A stretch of DNA of 33,950 bases from an uncultured Pseudobutyrivibrio sp. (GTDB taxonomy: Bacteria; Bacillota; Clostridia; Lachnospirales; Lachnospiraceae): the NCBI GenBank assembly GCA_946403965.1, contig CAMJBT010000034.1, positions 1 through 33,950 on the forward strand. Reading direction: 5' to 3'. The notes below the pieces were generated by a model. That model was not told where the DNA came from, did not search any database, and saw only the letters and a list, made by a program, of their open reading frames with translations. Positions 7,961 to 16,469 of this stretch are shown here, piece by piece. Each line of letters starts with the position of its first letter. The first letter of the stretch is position 1. The translations under genes and the position numbers were made by a program.

Positions 7961-10695
7961 GCTTTTTTAATCAAATCATGCATAGATGACGTATTTTTTA
8001 GTTCCGAAAGAATATGCATAACCGCCTGCTGTAAATCGCCAAGGGCCAAATATGGGCCTCGATTAAATCCCTTGTAGGTTAGGATTCTTTCCCCATTGTC
8101 ACCGGTAGTTATAGTGCATATTCCTCTTTGCACCATTTCCAGCGCCCTAGGGTTTATCTCTTTATCAGCTGCAACAGTTGTAGTTAAAACAGCATCACCC
8201 TCTTTATCAGGTTTAAATGATCCCCATTTCTCGTATCGAATCATTGGCAAGTCGTACATGTACGCTCGATCTACTATAGTGACATAACCATCAGCCTCAA
8301 ATGTAGGTGGCACATTCATCATACTTTCTAGAAGCTTGTCAGGATCATAGCCAGGCATTATCAAATCACATCCTGCGTGTATATCCTCGCCCTTGTCAGA
8401 TAGCGAGCCCCAATCGGACATAACAAATCCCTCAAAGCCTAAATCCCCTCTTAAAATATCTGTATTCAAGCTCTTTTGAGAAGATGTATAACCACCATTC
8501 AGCCTGTTTGCTGTACATAGGAAGCCTGCCGGCTTTGATATGAAATTACAGCATGAGAATGAACGAAGGTATAATTCTCCAAATGCTCTTTTAGATACAT
8601 TTATTACAACAGATATATCATTGGTTTCCTGATTGTAGGTAGCAAGGTTCTTTACAATGACTCCTCGTCCCTCGTATCGTTTAACACCCATGATAAATCC
8701 CGCTCCTAAAATTCCAGACAAAGCGGGATCTTCAGAGTAAAACTCATATGATCTGTTCCACATAGGGTTTCTGGAAATGTTCAAAGCTGGAGCCAGACAA
8801 TAATCAATTCCATACCGCTCCATCTCTCTTCCATATGCTCGTCCCATACGAATCATTGAATTCATATCCCAGGTCTGTCCCATATTGCAAGGTGATGGGA
8901 AACACGTGCATGGAATTCCAATTAAATGAAGGCCTGATGGACCATCTACTATTGATGTACCTGGAATTCCAAGGGTAGTGGCAAACTGAGATGAAGTGCG
9001 TGCTGCAATCTCAAATCTCTTTTTATCCAAAGAAAAGTTCACCTTAAAACGTGTATCATTATCAAGCTTTGATTCATCAGTTGCACCTACCACAATTCTT
9101 GCAAGAATTTCCGGAGAAAGGGATGCAACAAACTCCTCCATTGTAACTTTTCCATTAATAACATCTATAAATGTAGCACTACCACATGGTTTTACTACCT
9201 CGATGTTTTCATGCGCTCTATATGGCACACTATATGCATTGCTATTTACATATGATGTGTAGTTGCTTCCTTCTGTAACATACGTAGTGAATTCTTTTTT
9301 TGGTTCTACCACCTTATTTTCAGAATTATAGTCTGCGCTTGAAAGCGATGCCACTTTAATAAAACCTGTCACCTCTTCCTGACGTGGTGGCGGAGTCAAA
9401 AATTCAAATTCCTTATCCGAACCAATAGACGTAGCAACCTTCTTTATCACTGTGGTTTTATCCAATACCATCTTGGCACACAGTTTTGTATCTCTGGAAT
9501 TTGAACCAATTCTAAAAAGGTAATCCCCTTTTTCCATAATCCATGAATTATCCTCTTCATCAAATGATGTAAGAGTCATGATAGGAATTTTAATTGTGAT
9601 TTCTTCCGAATCGCCAGGCTTCAATTTGCCTGTCTTTCCAAAAGAAGCCAACGACTGATAAGGCTTCTCCAGCTTGCCATCAGGAAAACTACAATACACC
9701 TGCACCACCTGTCGGCCAGAACAATTACCTGTATTGGTAACCTTCACTCGCATAATCAAAGAAATCCAACTGGCTTCAAAATACTCAAGACTGATATCAA
9801 AAGAAGTGTAGCTCAAACCGTATCCAAATGGATAAAGGGGCGTCACATCAAAGGTATCAAAATAACGATACCCAACATATATGCCTTCTTTATAATCTAT
9901 CTCGTGATTCTTTTCTGCTTTGCTCTTTCTGGATGCTGTATGACATGTAGAATAGTCCTTGAACTTTTTAGCCCAGGTAGCTGTAAGACGTCCACTTGGA
10001 TTAACAGTTCCTGTCAAAACATCTGCAAGAGAATTGCCTGCTTCCATACCAGGAATTCCCATTAATATTATGGCTTTCACATTTTTCATTCTTGCAATAG
10101 AAGAAATCTCCATCATGCCAGAATTCATAACCAAAATAACATTCTTGAATGAGCTAGTTACAAGATTGATATTTTCCATTTCAACCTTTGATAGCTCATA
10201 TGATTTTGCATTATTACGAGCCTCTTCGTCAGTCTCATATGGTCGTCTTGTTACATAAATACATGTGTCTGTTCCCAACAAAGCCTCTGCCATATCCGCA
10301 ACTGAAATTGGAACCTCAGCTGGACGCACCCACATGCCGGCAAAAATGCCAGATGCTCTGGAACTTCCAATGTATTTTTTCTCAGAAAGCTTCACCTGTT
10401 TTTCCATTTTGGCAAGCCAGCTTTCTGTAGTGAAAGAAAATCCATTATTTATCAGACCCTGCTTTACATTTACGTTTCCATCCGTATATACGTAGTTGAA
10501 AAAAATTCCGCAAAAAACAGTGTCAACAGCACCTGCTCCAAACAAAGCCACCTTGCCCTTTTTCATAGGAAGAATACCATTGTTCTTAAGCAGAACCATA
10601 CTGTCGGCACCAAATGTGCGCACTAAGTCCCTGTGTTCTGGGAATGCCATCTTTCCGGTTTTCGTAATAACTCCCCTTAGCTGTCGCAAATTCAT
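7951..10695 (-). CDS. GH3 family glycosidase with swapped domain order and unusual active-site residues
   Basis: 914 residues, no signal peptide, so cytoplasmic. The domain order is reversed from common GH3 enzymes. The (alpha/beta)6 C-type domain comes first, about 20-300 (AADS-type MVLLKNNG; GIYVGYRYFDTF; YPFGYGLSYTSF). A fibronectin-III-like domain follows at about 312-402. The TIM barrel comes last, from about 510 (LGIPGTSIVDGPSGL; SRNPMWNRSYEFYSEDPALSG; GFVMSDWG with nucleophile Asp761). This layout is known from Butyrivibrio fibrisolvens and Ruminococcus albus beta-glucosidases. The usual barrel motif KHF-NNQE-NR reads VKNLATYNQETND here, so the His is Asn683 and the Arg is Asp693, and the usual SYN before LNG reads TAN (728-730). 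Asp584 and Arg648 are kept. GGAG lies nine bases before the ATG. The specificity may be unusual, or the activity reduced. Confidence 0.92.
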   Translation of the reverse strand: MNLRQLRGVITKTGKMAFPEHRDLVRTFGADSMVLLKNNGILPMKKGKVALFGAGAVDTVFCGIFFNYVYTDGNVNVKQGLINNGFSFTTESWLAKMEKQVKLSEKKYIGSSRASGIFAGMWVRPAEVPISVADMAEALLGTDTCIYVTRRPYETDEEARNNAKSYELSKVEMENINLVTSSFKNVILVMNSGMMEISSIARMKNVKAIILMGIPGMEAGNSLADVLTGTVNPSGRLTATWAKKFKDYSTCHTASRKSKAEKNHEIDYKEGIYVGYRYFDTFDVTPLYPFGYGLSYTSFDISLEYFEASWISLIMRVKVTNTGNCSGRQVVQVYCSFPDGKLEKPYQSLASFGKTGKLKPGDSEEITIKIPIMTLTSFDEEDNSWIMEKGDYLFRIGSNSRDTKLCAKMVLDKTTVIKKVATSIGSDKEFEFLTPPPRQEEVTGFIKVASLSSADYNSENKVVEPKKEFTTYVTEGSNYTSYVNSNAYSVPYRAHENIEVVKPCGSATFIDVINGKVTMEEFVASLSPEILARIVVGATDESKLDNDTRFKVNFSLDKKRFEIAARTSSQFATTLGIPGTSIVDGPSGLHLIGIPCTCFPSPCNMGQTWDMNSMIRMGRAYGREMERYGIDYCLAPALNISRNPMWNRSYEFYSEDPALSGILGAGFIMGVKRYEGRGVIVKNLATYNQETNDISVVINVSKRAFGELYLRSFSCCNFISKPAGFLCTANRLNGGYTSSQKSLNTDILRGDLGFEGFVMSDWGSLSDKGEDIHAGCDLIMPGYDPDKLLESMMNVPPTFEADGYVTIVDRAYMYDLPMIRYEKWGSFKPDKEGDAVLTTTVAADKEINPRALEMVQRGICTITTGDNGERILTYKGFNRGPYLALGDLQQAVMHILSELKNTSSMHDLIKKANT

Positions 10696-10876
10696 TACTA
10701 ATTACTCCAAAAAATCTATCTAATTACCGAAAACTCCCCGTTTATCCTTTTTTTTCGTTATGGAATATGATACTATTTTTTTACTTAAAAAATGTGTATA
10801 TTTTGTTAATTTAATATGCACATTTGTTGATTATCCGACCATTATTACACATTCGTCTAGTTATAGGAGATTAACT

Positions 10877-11734
10877 ATGCTAAAAGATATGTTTCAACGT
10901 GATTTTTCTCTATCATTCGAAGTATTTCCACCAAAAAAAGATGATGAATTTGAAAACTGTTATAAGGTATTGGATTCTCTAGCCGAACTTAATCCAGACT
11001 TTATCAGTGTTACTTATGGTGCAGGTGGAAGCCGTTCCAAAAAGACAGTTGATATAGCAAACTACATCCAAAACACATTAGGTATGGATGCAATGGCTCA
11101 TATGACCTGCGTTGGTTCTGATTCTTCTGATATACTTCAGGTTACAAAAGCATTGGAAGAAGTTGGTGTAAATCATGTATTAGCTCTTAGAGGTGACAAG
11201 CCTCGTGATATGTCTGACGAACAATTTGAACGTCGTGTTTTTCCTCATGCTACCGATTTAATTCACTTCCTTAATGAAAACACATCTTTAAGTGTATCTG
11301 CATCATGCTATCCTGAAAAGCATCCTGAAGCAATCTCAATGGATTCAGACATAGCATTTATGAAAATGAAGCAGGACATGGGTGCACAGATGTTTATTTC
11401 TCAGCTGTTCTTTGACAATGCTGATTTCTATAGATTCATAGAACGTACTGACAAAGCAGGCATCACAGTGCCGGTTGTAGCAGGCATCATGCCTATCACT
11501 TCTGTAAAACAAATTGGCTCCACTGTCACCCTTGCTGGTTCATCAGTACCAAAAAAACTTGCAGACATCTGCTCAAAATACAGTGATGATTCCGCCTCTA
11601 TGAGACAGGCAGGAATCGAATATGCTATCAACCAAATCAATGATCTTCGTAAATGTGGTATGGGCCATATACACATCTATTGTATGAACAAGCCTAAGAT
11701 GACTAAGGAGATTTGCCAAGGAATACTAGGTTAA
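10877..11734 (+). CDS. metF: Methylenetetrahydrofolate reductase
   Basis: 285 residues. The enzyme reduces 5,10-methylene-THF to 5-methyl-THF, feeding methionine synthesis and one-carbon metabolism. The (beta/alpha)8 barrel is recognisable throughout: the active-site Glu in LSFEVFPPKKDDEFENC, SVTYGAGGSRS, AHMTCVGSD, VLALRGDKPRD, YPEKHPEA, KQDMGAQMFISQLFFDN and VPVVAGIMPI. The start is ATG 10877, with TAGGAG eight bases before it; the in-frame ATG at 10760 would add 39 residues without family similarity. It stands alone, divergent from the GH3 gene, with a strong terminator. No S-box (SAM) riboswitch could be recognised in the 180 bases upstream. Length and motifs fit the short bacterial MetF type, without the regulatory domain of eukaryotic enzymes. 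Confidence 0.96.
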   Translation: MLKDMFQRDFSLSFEVFPPKKDDEFENCYKVLDSLAELNPDFISVTYGAGGSRSKKTVDIANYIQNTLGMDAMAHMTCVGSDSSDILQVTKALEEVGVNHVLALRGDKPRDMSDEQFERRVFPHATDLIHFLNENTSLSVSASCYPEKHPEAISMDSDIAFMKMKQDMGAQMFISQLFFDNADFYRFIERTDKAGITVPVVAGIMPITSVKQIGSTVTLAGSSVPKKLADICSKYSDDSASMRQAGIEYAINQINDLRKCGMGHIHIYCMNKPKMTKEICQGILG

Positions 11735-11797
11735 CTTTCAAGTATAGCTTAGTTGTTGATTTATGGGAATTATAGATGTATTTCTTATAAAATAACT

Positions 11798-11842
11798 AAG
11801 GCTTCTTGCTGACTATTTCATTTTCAGCAAGAAGCCTTTTTT
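11798..11842. terminator. Strong bidirectional terminator between metF and the DUF975 gene
   Basis: A perfect 15-bp stem, 11798-11812 with 11824-11838 (AAGGCTTCTTGCTGA and its complement), around an 11-base loop. It is followed by a T6 run on the plus strand, and by a weaker TTAGTTATTTT on the minus strand. It lies between convergent genes. Confidence 0.9.
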
Positions 11843-11865
11843 ATTTCAAACTCTCTTTCACTATA

Positions 11866-12576
11866 TTATTGTGGCTGCTGTCCATTCTTGAGTTCCAGAT
11901 AAAGAGCAGCATCTGCACTTTGCATATATGGTGCTGTCCAGAATACTAAAACAATACCACATGTAATGCAGCCTAAAAAAATCCATCCGATAAATGATAA
12001 ATCAAGGAGGAATGCTCTCCACTTATTTCCGTTCATCATCTCACGAGACTTTGTGATTACTTCAGTTGCTGAAAGCTCTGGATTATCCTTGATAATATAT
12101 GGAACCATTCTATAAGAATAAATCTTTATAAGTCCTGGGATAACAAACAAGCAGGTCCATAATCCAAGGAAAATATCACGTAGTAATAAAGTAATGAAGG
12201 TGTGACCATAGCCGCCGAAACCTTCTTTAATTGTACCTACCTCTGCATTCTGCTCTTCTACATTCTTTTTAAAGAATCTATAGCAGCCAACCTGAATAGG
12301 ATTTGAAAGGAAGATATGAATTAATAATCCTATAACAAGCGAAACTCCAAAAGCTCCTAATAAGATTGCTAAAAGAGTAGCTTGAGCATCCGGATCTAAA
12401 CTACCATATGCTGAGCTTAAACTACCTGTAATATCTTCTTCACTGCTAGAAGCCCTACCTGCTCCAGCACCACCTGCAGTAAAAATGGATAAGATAAAAG
12501 CCACTAATACTGACTTCCAATAATTTGCCTTAAAGGCTGTCTTGCCCTTAGCTTTAATATCACCAATTGTCCACAT
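11866..12576 (-). CDS. DUF975 family membrane protein
   Basis: 236 residues. The start MWTIGDIKAKGKTAFKANYW is the typical N-terminus of DUF975 proteins. Hydrophobic segments lie at about 21-38, 68-92, 122-150 and 186-216, with the family feature of a conserved amphipathic stretch before the last pair (YRMVPYIIKDNPELSATEVI, then KSREMMNGNKWRAF). The function of DUF975 is unknown. ATG 12576 has AAAGGAG eight bases upstream; an in-frame ATG at 12618 would add 14 residues lacking similarity. The gene stands alone between the upp terminator and the bidirectional terminator shared with metF. Confidence 0.85.
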   Translation of the reverse strand: MWTIGDIKAKGKTAFKANYWKSVLVAFILSIFTAGGAGAGRASSSEEDITGSLSSAYGSLDPDAQATLLAILLGAFGVSLVIGLLIHIFLSNPIQVGCYRFFKKNVEEQNAEVGTIKEGFGGYGHTFITLLLRDIFLGLWTCLFVIPGLIKIYSYRMVPYIIKDNPELSATEVITKSREMMNGNKWRAFLLDLSFIGWIFLGCITCGIVLVFWTAPYMQSADAALYLELKNGQQPQ

Positions 12577-12704
12577 ACATCTTTCTCCTTTCGGTCTTTG
12601 AAGTATTTTAAGTAACATATTTTTCTTTATAGTAGTATATTAACCTATTTTAGAAGAAAAGCAGTGGAAATTCACAGAATTTTTATATTTTTTGCATGAA
12701 TTAT

Positions 12705-12736
12705 CAAAAAAGAGCCTAGCTAATCAGCTAAGCTCT
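12705..12736 (-). terminator. Terminator of the uraA-upp operon
   Basis: On the minus strand AGAGCTTAGCT, loop GATT, AGCTAGGCTCT (12711-12736), then TTTTTT. The stem has one mismatch. It lies about 55 bases after the upp stop. Confidence 0.88.
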
Positions 12737-12789
12737 ATAAAATCAATATCTAAGACTTTATATGGTTTCCTTAGAAAGCCATTAAGTTT

Positions 12790-13428
12790 TTATTTTGTAC
12801 CGAAGATACGATCGCCGGCATCACCAAGACCTGGACAAATGTAAGCATCTGCATTAAGCTCACGATCAATGTGTCCAACGTAAATCTGCACATCAGGATG
12901 GGCTTCATGAAGAGCACGAACACCTTCTGGAGCAGCAATGATTGCCATAAATTTGATACGCTTTCCACCGTGCTGCTTAATAAGTCCGATAGCATCAATA
13001 GCTGAACCACCTGTTGCAAGCATTGGATCTGTAACAACGATAAGACGCTCCTCGATTGGGCTTGGAAGCTTACAGTAATACTCGTGTGGAATATGTGTCT
13101 CCTCGTCACGATACATACCGATGTGTCCAATCTTTGCTGTAGGAACAAGACGCTGGATACCGTTTACCATTCCAAGACCTGCACGAAGGATAGGCACAAT
13201 TGCCATCTTACGACCAGCAATAACTGGTGCCATGCACTTCTCGATTGGTGTCTCGCACTCGATATCTACAGTCTGTAAATCGTTGAGAGCCTCGAAAGCC
13301 TCAAGCATAGCTATTTCTTCTACAAGTGCACGGAACTCTGCTGTTCCTGTGTTCTTGTCTCTAAGCATTGTAATTTTGTGCTGAAGTAGAGGATGTGTTA
13401 ATTCTACTACATTTTCTAATTTTTCCAT
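12790..13428 (-). CDS. upp: Uracil phosphoribosyltransferase
   Basis: 212 residues. Makes UMP from uracil and PRPP in pyrimidine salvage. Family signatures in order: [19 protein letters not shown] at the N-terminus, [41 protein letters not shown], the PRPP-binding loop [12 protein letters not shown], and the C-terminal uracil pocket [19 protein letters not shown]. The length matches the family (about 209). The start is ATG 13428, with a perfect GGAGG eight bases upstream; an in-frame ATG at 13479 adds 17 residues that are not part of the family. It follows the uracil permease gene after 93 bases that contain a stem-loop, and ends at a good terminator. Confidence 0.97.
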   Translation of the reverse strand: MEKLENVVELTHPLLQHKITMLRDKNTGTAEFRALVEEIAMLEAFEALNDLQTVDIECETPIEKCMAPVIAGRKMAIVPILRAGLGMVNGIQRLVPTAKIGHIGMYRDEETHIPHEYYCKLPSPIEERLIVVTDPMLATGGSAIDAIGLIKQHGGKRIKFMAIIAAPEGVRALHEAHPDVQIYVGHIDRELNADAYICPGLGDAGDRIFGTK

Positions 13429-13453
13429 TTTTATAACCTCCAAAATATCTAAT

Positions 13454-13485
13454 GTTCCTGAGCATTTATTAAATGCCATTGGAAC
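13454..13485 (-). promoter_or_regulatory. Stem-loop between uraA and upp
   Basis: An outer stem GTTCC (13454-13458) / GGAAC (13481-13485) and an inner stem GCATTTA (13462-13468) / TAAATGC (13470-13476) are separated by an internal loop (TGA against CATT). No T-tract follows, so it is not a terminator. A smaller hairpin, AACTCT/AGAGTT (13501-13523), covers the uraA stop. It may be an RNA-processing or stabilising element, or an attenuator; its role is unknown. Confidence 0.5.
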
Positions 13486-13521
13486 TATCTATAAAACTAA
13501 AACTCTGCTTGTTACAAAGAG

Positions 13522-14922
13522 TTAGCCAATAGTCTTCTCTGATTTTTCGTGAGCTTCAGTTGCAAGCTCACCAGCAATTTTTTCCATGTGATATGGTTCT
13601 GGATTACCGTAGTCATAGTCCTTGCCAGGAATAATGGCATTAAGACCTATGCCTGCGATTGCTGCAATTGCAAGACTTGTAAGTGTGATATCTGTAGAAC
13701 CCACTGTAAATGTAAGTCCATCAGCGAAACCAAGACCACTTACCAGAATAACTGCTGCTATGATAAGGTTTCTAGACTTTGTGAAATCCACATGGTTCTC
13801 CACCACATTTCTAACTCCTATTGCACTTATCATACCATAAAGCATAAAGCTTATACCACCTACAATTGCACTTGGCATTGTACCGATGACACCAGCCATT
13901 TTTGGAATAAATGAAAGTACGATAGCATAAAGTGCTGCAATTCTGATAACCTTTGGATCATGAACTCGTGAAAGCTCAAGAACGCCTGTATTCTCACCGT
14001 ATGTAGTATTTGCAGGGCCGCCAAAGAAAGCTGAAAGAGCTGTGGCAACACCATCACCGATAAGTGTACGGTGAAGACCTGGATCAGACACAAGATCCTC
14101 TCCAACTGTAGCTGAAATAGCTGACATATCACCGATATGTTCCATCATTGTAGCGATAGCAATTGGAGCCATTACAAGGATTGCTGAAATGTTGAACTTA
14201 CAGATGAAGAAATCTGGAAGGCCAACCCATGCTGCATCACTGACTGCTGCGAAATCAAGAATTGCACTGCCGTCAGCGTTTGTCATACCAAGTGCATTAA
14301 AAATCAATGCGCATCCATATGAAATAAGAACACCCATGAGGATTGGAAGAATCTTAAGCATTCCCCTTCCCCAAATATTGAAGATGATTACAACTGAAAG
14401 TGCGATGATTGCAAGAAGCCAGTTTGATGAGGCATTAGTGATTGCCGATGGTGCCAGAGAAAGTCCGATACAAATAATAATTGGACCTGTAACAACTGGT
14501 GGTAAATACTTCATAACCTTGTTAATACCTACAAGTTTGATGATAAGTGCAAGTACAAGATAAAGGGCACCTGCCACAACAATACCACCACATGCATATG
14601 GAAGCTTCTCGCCCATTGTCATGTTTTTAAAAATACCTGTATTTAAATTAGCAACTGTGTGAAATCCGCCAAGAAATGCGAATGAAGAACCAAGAAAAGC
14701 TGGAACTTTTAACTTAGAACAAAGATGGAAAAATAAGGTGCCGACACCTGCGAAAAATAGAGTAACTTGAATTGAAAGACCTTCGCCATTGAAATAATTA
14801 TTGACGAGAATAGGAACTAAAATAGTCGCCCCAAACATAGCGAATAAATGTTGGAGACCCAAAATTAACGTCTTAGTCGTGCCGAGCTTGGACACATCTT
14901 TAATAGGTTCGATTGTGTTCAT
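13522..14922 (-). CDS. uraA: Uracil permease (NCS2 family)
   Basis: 466 residues with about 14 membrane segments. It imports uracil, probably by proton symport. Signatures: LGLQHLFAMFGATILVPIL near residue 22, FLGSSFAF at about 76, PPVVTGPIIICIGLSLAPSA at about 141, and the substrate-site helix MMEHIGDMSAISATVG at about 260 with the conserved Glu. GGPANTTYGENTGVLELSRVHDP follows, with the second conserved Glu and the short extended strand typical of UraA. GGGAGG lies six bases before the ATG and a good promoter is just upstream. The pairing with upp supports uracil over xanthine as substrate. The leader is only about 30 bases, too short for a PyrR attenuator. Confidence 0.95.
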   Translation of the reverse strand: MNTIEPIKDVSKLGTTKTLILGLQHLFAMFGATILVPILVNNYFNGEGLSIQVTLFFAGVGTLFFHLCSKLKVPAFLGSSFAFLGGFHTVANLNTGIFKNMTMGEKLPYACGGIVVAGALYLVLALIIKLVGINKVMKYLPPVVTGPIIICIGLSLAPSAITNASSNWLLAIIALSVVIIFNIWGRGMLKILPILMGVLISYGCALIFNALGMTNADGSAILDFAAVSDAAWVGLPDFFICKFNISAILVMAPIAIATMMEHIGDMSAISATVGEDLVSDPGLHRTLIGDGVATALSAFFGGPANTTYGENTGVLELSRVHDPKVIRIAALYAIVLSFIPKMAGVIGTMPSAIVGGISFMLYGMISAIGVRNVVENHVDFTKSRNLIIAAVILVSGLGFADGLTFTVGSTDITLTSLAIAAIAGIGLNAIIPGKDYDYGNPEPYHMEKIAGELATEAHEKSEKTIG

Positions 14923-14959
14923 AGAATCCTCCCTTTGAAATTTTACTCAAACTTTCAAT

Positions 14960-14988
14960 ATATTATCACGCTCAAGTTAAATTTACAA
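14960..14988 (-). promoter_or_regulatory. Promoter of uraA-upp
   Basis: Minus strand: TTGTAA (14983-14988), 17 bases, TAATAT (14960-14965). This places the transcript start about 30 bases before the start codon. Confidence 0.6.
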
Positions 14989-14999
14989 TTATTTTTTTA

Positions 15000-15030
15000 T
15001 TACCTCATAAAAAATATTTTTATGAGGTAA
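15000..15030. other. Perfect 14-bp hairpin covering the stop codon of the TraX-like gene
   Basis: TTACCTCATAAAAA (15000-15013) pairs fully with 15017-15030 around a three-base loop. It codes for the last residues and the stop of the TraX-like protein. There is no T-tract on the minus strand, so as a terminator it is atypical; it may still end or protect the transcript, since no other terminator precedes the uraA promoter. Confidence 0.6.
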
Positions 15031-15773
15031 ATAATTGTCAGATGTAAAGGATAGAACAAATAAAAAAACTTTCTCAAAAGCAATGAGTCTGACCCCTTAT
15101 TTCCATCATAGAAATACATAGGGATAAGCATTGCAGCTGCAAATAATTCACTCCTGCTAGACATAAATGTCAGCATCAAAACACCAAGTCCGAAAGCAGT
15201 CATTCGACTTTCCTTAGTGTTGCCATATAGAAAATACATCACTGAAATACAAGCAATTCCAGAATGTCTATAGTCAAGTTTTGTGACATAGGCTATTCCC
15301 ATTCCAAGGAACATAATTGCCACCATTATCACTCGCTTAAAAATCTCGTTGTCAAAAATACCCCCTGAGAAATGAAGCACTCGATCCATAACCGCAATTA
15401 CAATAAGCCCCAAAAGAAGCTCCCATAAAACATTATTGCTTGATATATCCAGCTGTCCATTTCTAAGAGCCAAATCAAATGGAATCTCAGAAATAATGGC
15501 AATTTGTAAAAGTCTTAACCCGTACTTCTTTAGATTCCTGGTATGAAAATATCCCTCCACAAGCATGAAGCAATAAATAGGAAATGCCATTCTGCCAATA
15601 TTTCGCATCACATGATACATATCAACATACGAACTATATGAAGGCGAATAAAACACCTCCGGTTTTTCCAACCATGACAGAACTATGCCAACCGCAATAT
15701 GATCCACCAGCATTGTCACTACTGCAATTAGCTTAAAAACATTTCCTGTTACTTCATAATTTTTGTGTTGCAT
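15000..15773 (-). CDS. TraX-like integral membrane protein
   Basis: 257 residues with about seven or eight membrane segments. The family (PF05857) signature is present: KLIAVVTMLVDHI near the N-terminus, then RNIGRMAFPIYCFMLVEGYFHTRN, and LLQIAIISEIPFDLAL. TraX of the F plasmid acetylates pilin, but chromosomal relatives in Firmicutes have no proven role and are membrane acyltransferase-like. The ATG follows the stop of the KdsC-like gene with no gap (TAAATG), so the two are cotranscribed and probably translationally coupled. No conjugation genes are nearby, so a role in conjugation is unlikely. Confidence 0.85.
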   Translation of the reverse strand: MQHKNYEVTGNVFKLIAVVTMLVDHIAVGIVLSWLEKPEVFYSPSYSSYVDMYHVMRNIGRMAFPIYCFMLVEGYFHTRNLKKYGLRLLQIAIISEIPFDLALRNGQLDISSNNVLWELLLGLIVIAVMDRVLHFSGGIFDNEIFKRVIMVAIMFLGMGIAYVTKLDYRHSGIACISVMYFLYGNTKESRMTAFGLGVLMLTFMSSRSELFAAAMLIPMYFYDGNKGSDSLLLRKFFYLFYPLHLTIIYLIKIFFMR

Positions 15774-16250
15774 TTATAGTACCAACCACTCAATAAAATC
15801 TCTTACTGCACCACGACCACCGTCTTTTGTGGAAACAAAATCTGCCATATCAATAAGTGCCTGTGCCGCATCCTTAGGACATCCAACCACACCACCTTCA
15901 GCTTTAATAGCCTCCATAACAGTAAGATCGTTTAAGTCATCGCCCATATATGCACAATCCTTAAGACTTCTTCCATTTGAAGATAAAATACCCTTAAGCT
16001 TTCCAAGTTTATCTCCTACACCCTGATAAACATGTGTAATTCCAAGTTCCTTGCATCTATTTTCAACAATCTTGCTAGTTCGACCAGTCAAAATCATCGG
16101 AGTTACACCTGCTGGAATCAGCTGATGTACAATTCCGTACCCATCTTTAATATTGAAAGCTTTACACAACTCACCATTCTCCCCCATATATACGTAGCCA
16201 TCAGTTAATGTGCCGTCAACATCTAATACCAAATATTTAACTTCCTTCAT
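15774..16250 (-). CDS. KdsC-like HAD phosphatase
   Basis: 158 residues, the length of the KDO-8-phosphate phosphatase (KdsC) subfamily of HAD hydrolases without a cap domain. Motif I is DVDGTLTDG (nucleophile Asp10, acid Asp12), motif II is LTGR, the motif III Lys is in GVGDKLGKL, and motif IV is YMGDDLNDLTVM. True KDO synthesis is not expected in a Gram-positive cell, and no kdsA/kdsB homologues are nearby. The substrate is thus probably another sugar phosphate of surface polysaccharide or nonulosonic-acid metabolism (inferred). AAGGAG lies eight bases before the ATG. The gene starts a two-gene unit with the TraX-like gene. Confidence 0.88.
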   Translation of the reverse strand: MKEVKYLVLDVDGTLTDGYVYMGENGELCKAFNIKDGYGIVHQLIPAGVTPMILTGRTSKIVENRCKELGITHVYQGVGDKLGKLKGILSSNGRSLKDCAYMGDDLNDLTVMEAIKAEGGVVGCPKDAAQALIDMADFVSTKDGGRGAVRDFIEWLVL

Positions 16251-16342
16251 TAAAAATGCTCCTTTATGTAAATCTATACTCTCAACTCAACATTGTAATA
16301 CTTTTTGTCCAATAGAACCATAAAAAATTTTCACTTCCGATT

Positions 16343-16384
16343 TCCTGCACAGACACATAATGTAATCTGTGCAGGGCATACAGA
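16343..16384 (-). repeat. Short intergenic repeat, copy A (42 bp)
   Basis: Plus-strand TCCTGCACAGACACA (16343-16357) and GCAGGGCATACAGA (16371-16384) reappear, reverse-complemented, at 33627-33641 (15/15) and 33610-33623 (13/14). In this copy CCTGCACAGA (16344-16353) pairs with TCTGTGCAGG (16366-16375) to form a perfect 10-bp hairpin. It lies between the terminator of the dapA operon and the KdsC-like gene. Confidence 0.75.
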
Positions 16385-16395
16385 GGGTATATAGC

Positions 16396-16431
16396 AAAAA
16401 AAGATGCGCAAAATTTGCTGCATCTTTTTTT
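16396..16431. terminator. Bidirectional terminator of the dapA / NhaC-family operon
   Basis: GATGCGCAA (16403-16411) pairs with TTGCTGCATC (16415-16424) with a single bulged T. It is flanked by seven A on the left and seven T on the right, so it can act on either strand. It lies about 40 bases past the stop of the NhaC-family gene. Confidence 0.85.
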
Positions 16432-16469
16432 CGTGTGTTATAAAGATTTTGAGAGTTGGCTTGTAGAAA

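Noticed and set aside
10696-10876. Possible S-box (SAM) riboswitch before metF
   Set aside because: None of the SAM-I landmark sequences or a terminator could be found, and the leader is short.
11747-11800. AGCTTAGTT / AACTAAGGCT pairing that competes with the metF terminator, like an antiterminator
   Set aside because: It lies after metF rather than in a leader, so there is no downstream gene on that strand for it to control.
15000-15773. Conjugative element, because of the TraX-like gene
   Set aside because: No relaxase, coupling protein or other transfer gene is nearby; chromosomal TraX-like proteins are common.
15774-16250. KDO (lipopolysaccharide) synthesis
   Set aside because: Only the phosphatase-like gene is present and the rest of the window is Gram-positive in character.
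16300-16432. A plus-strand small RNA made of copy A of the repeat plus the bidirectional terminator
   Set aside because: No plausible plus-strand promoter with correct spacing was found; the parts are explained as a repeat and the terminator of the minus-strand operon.
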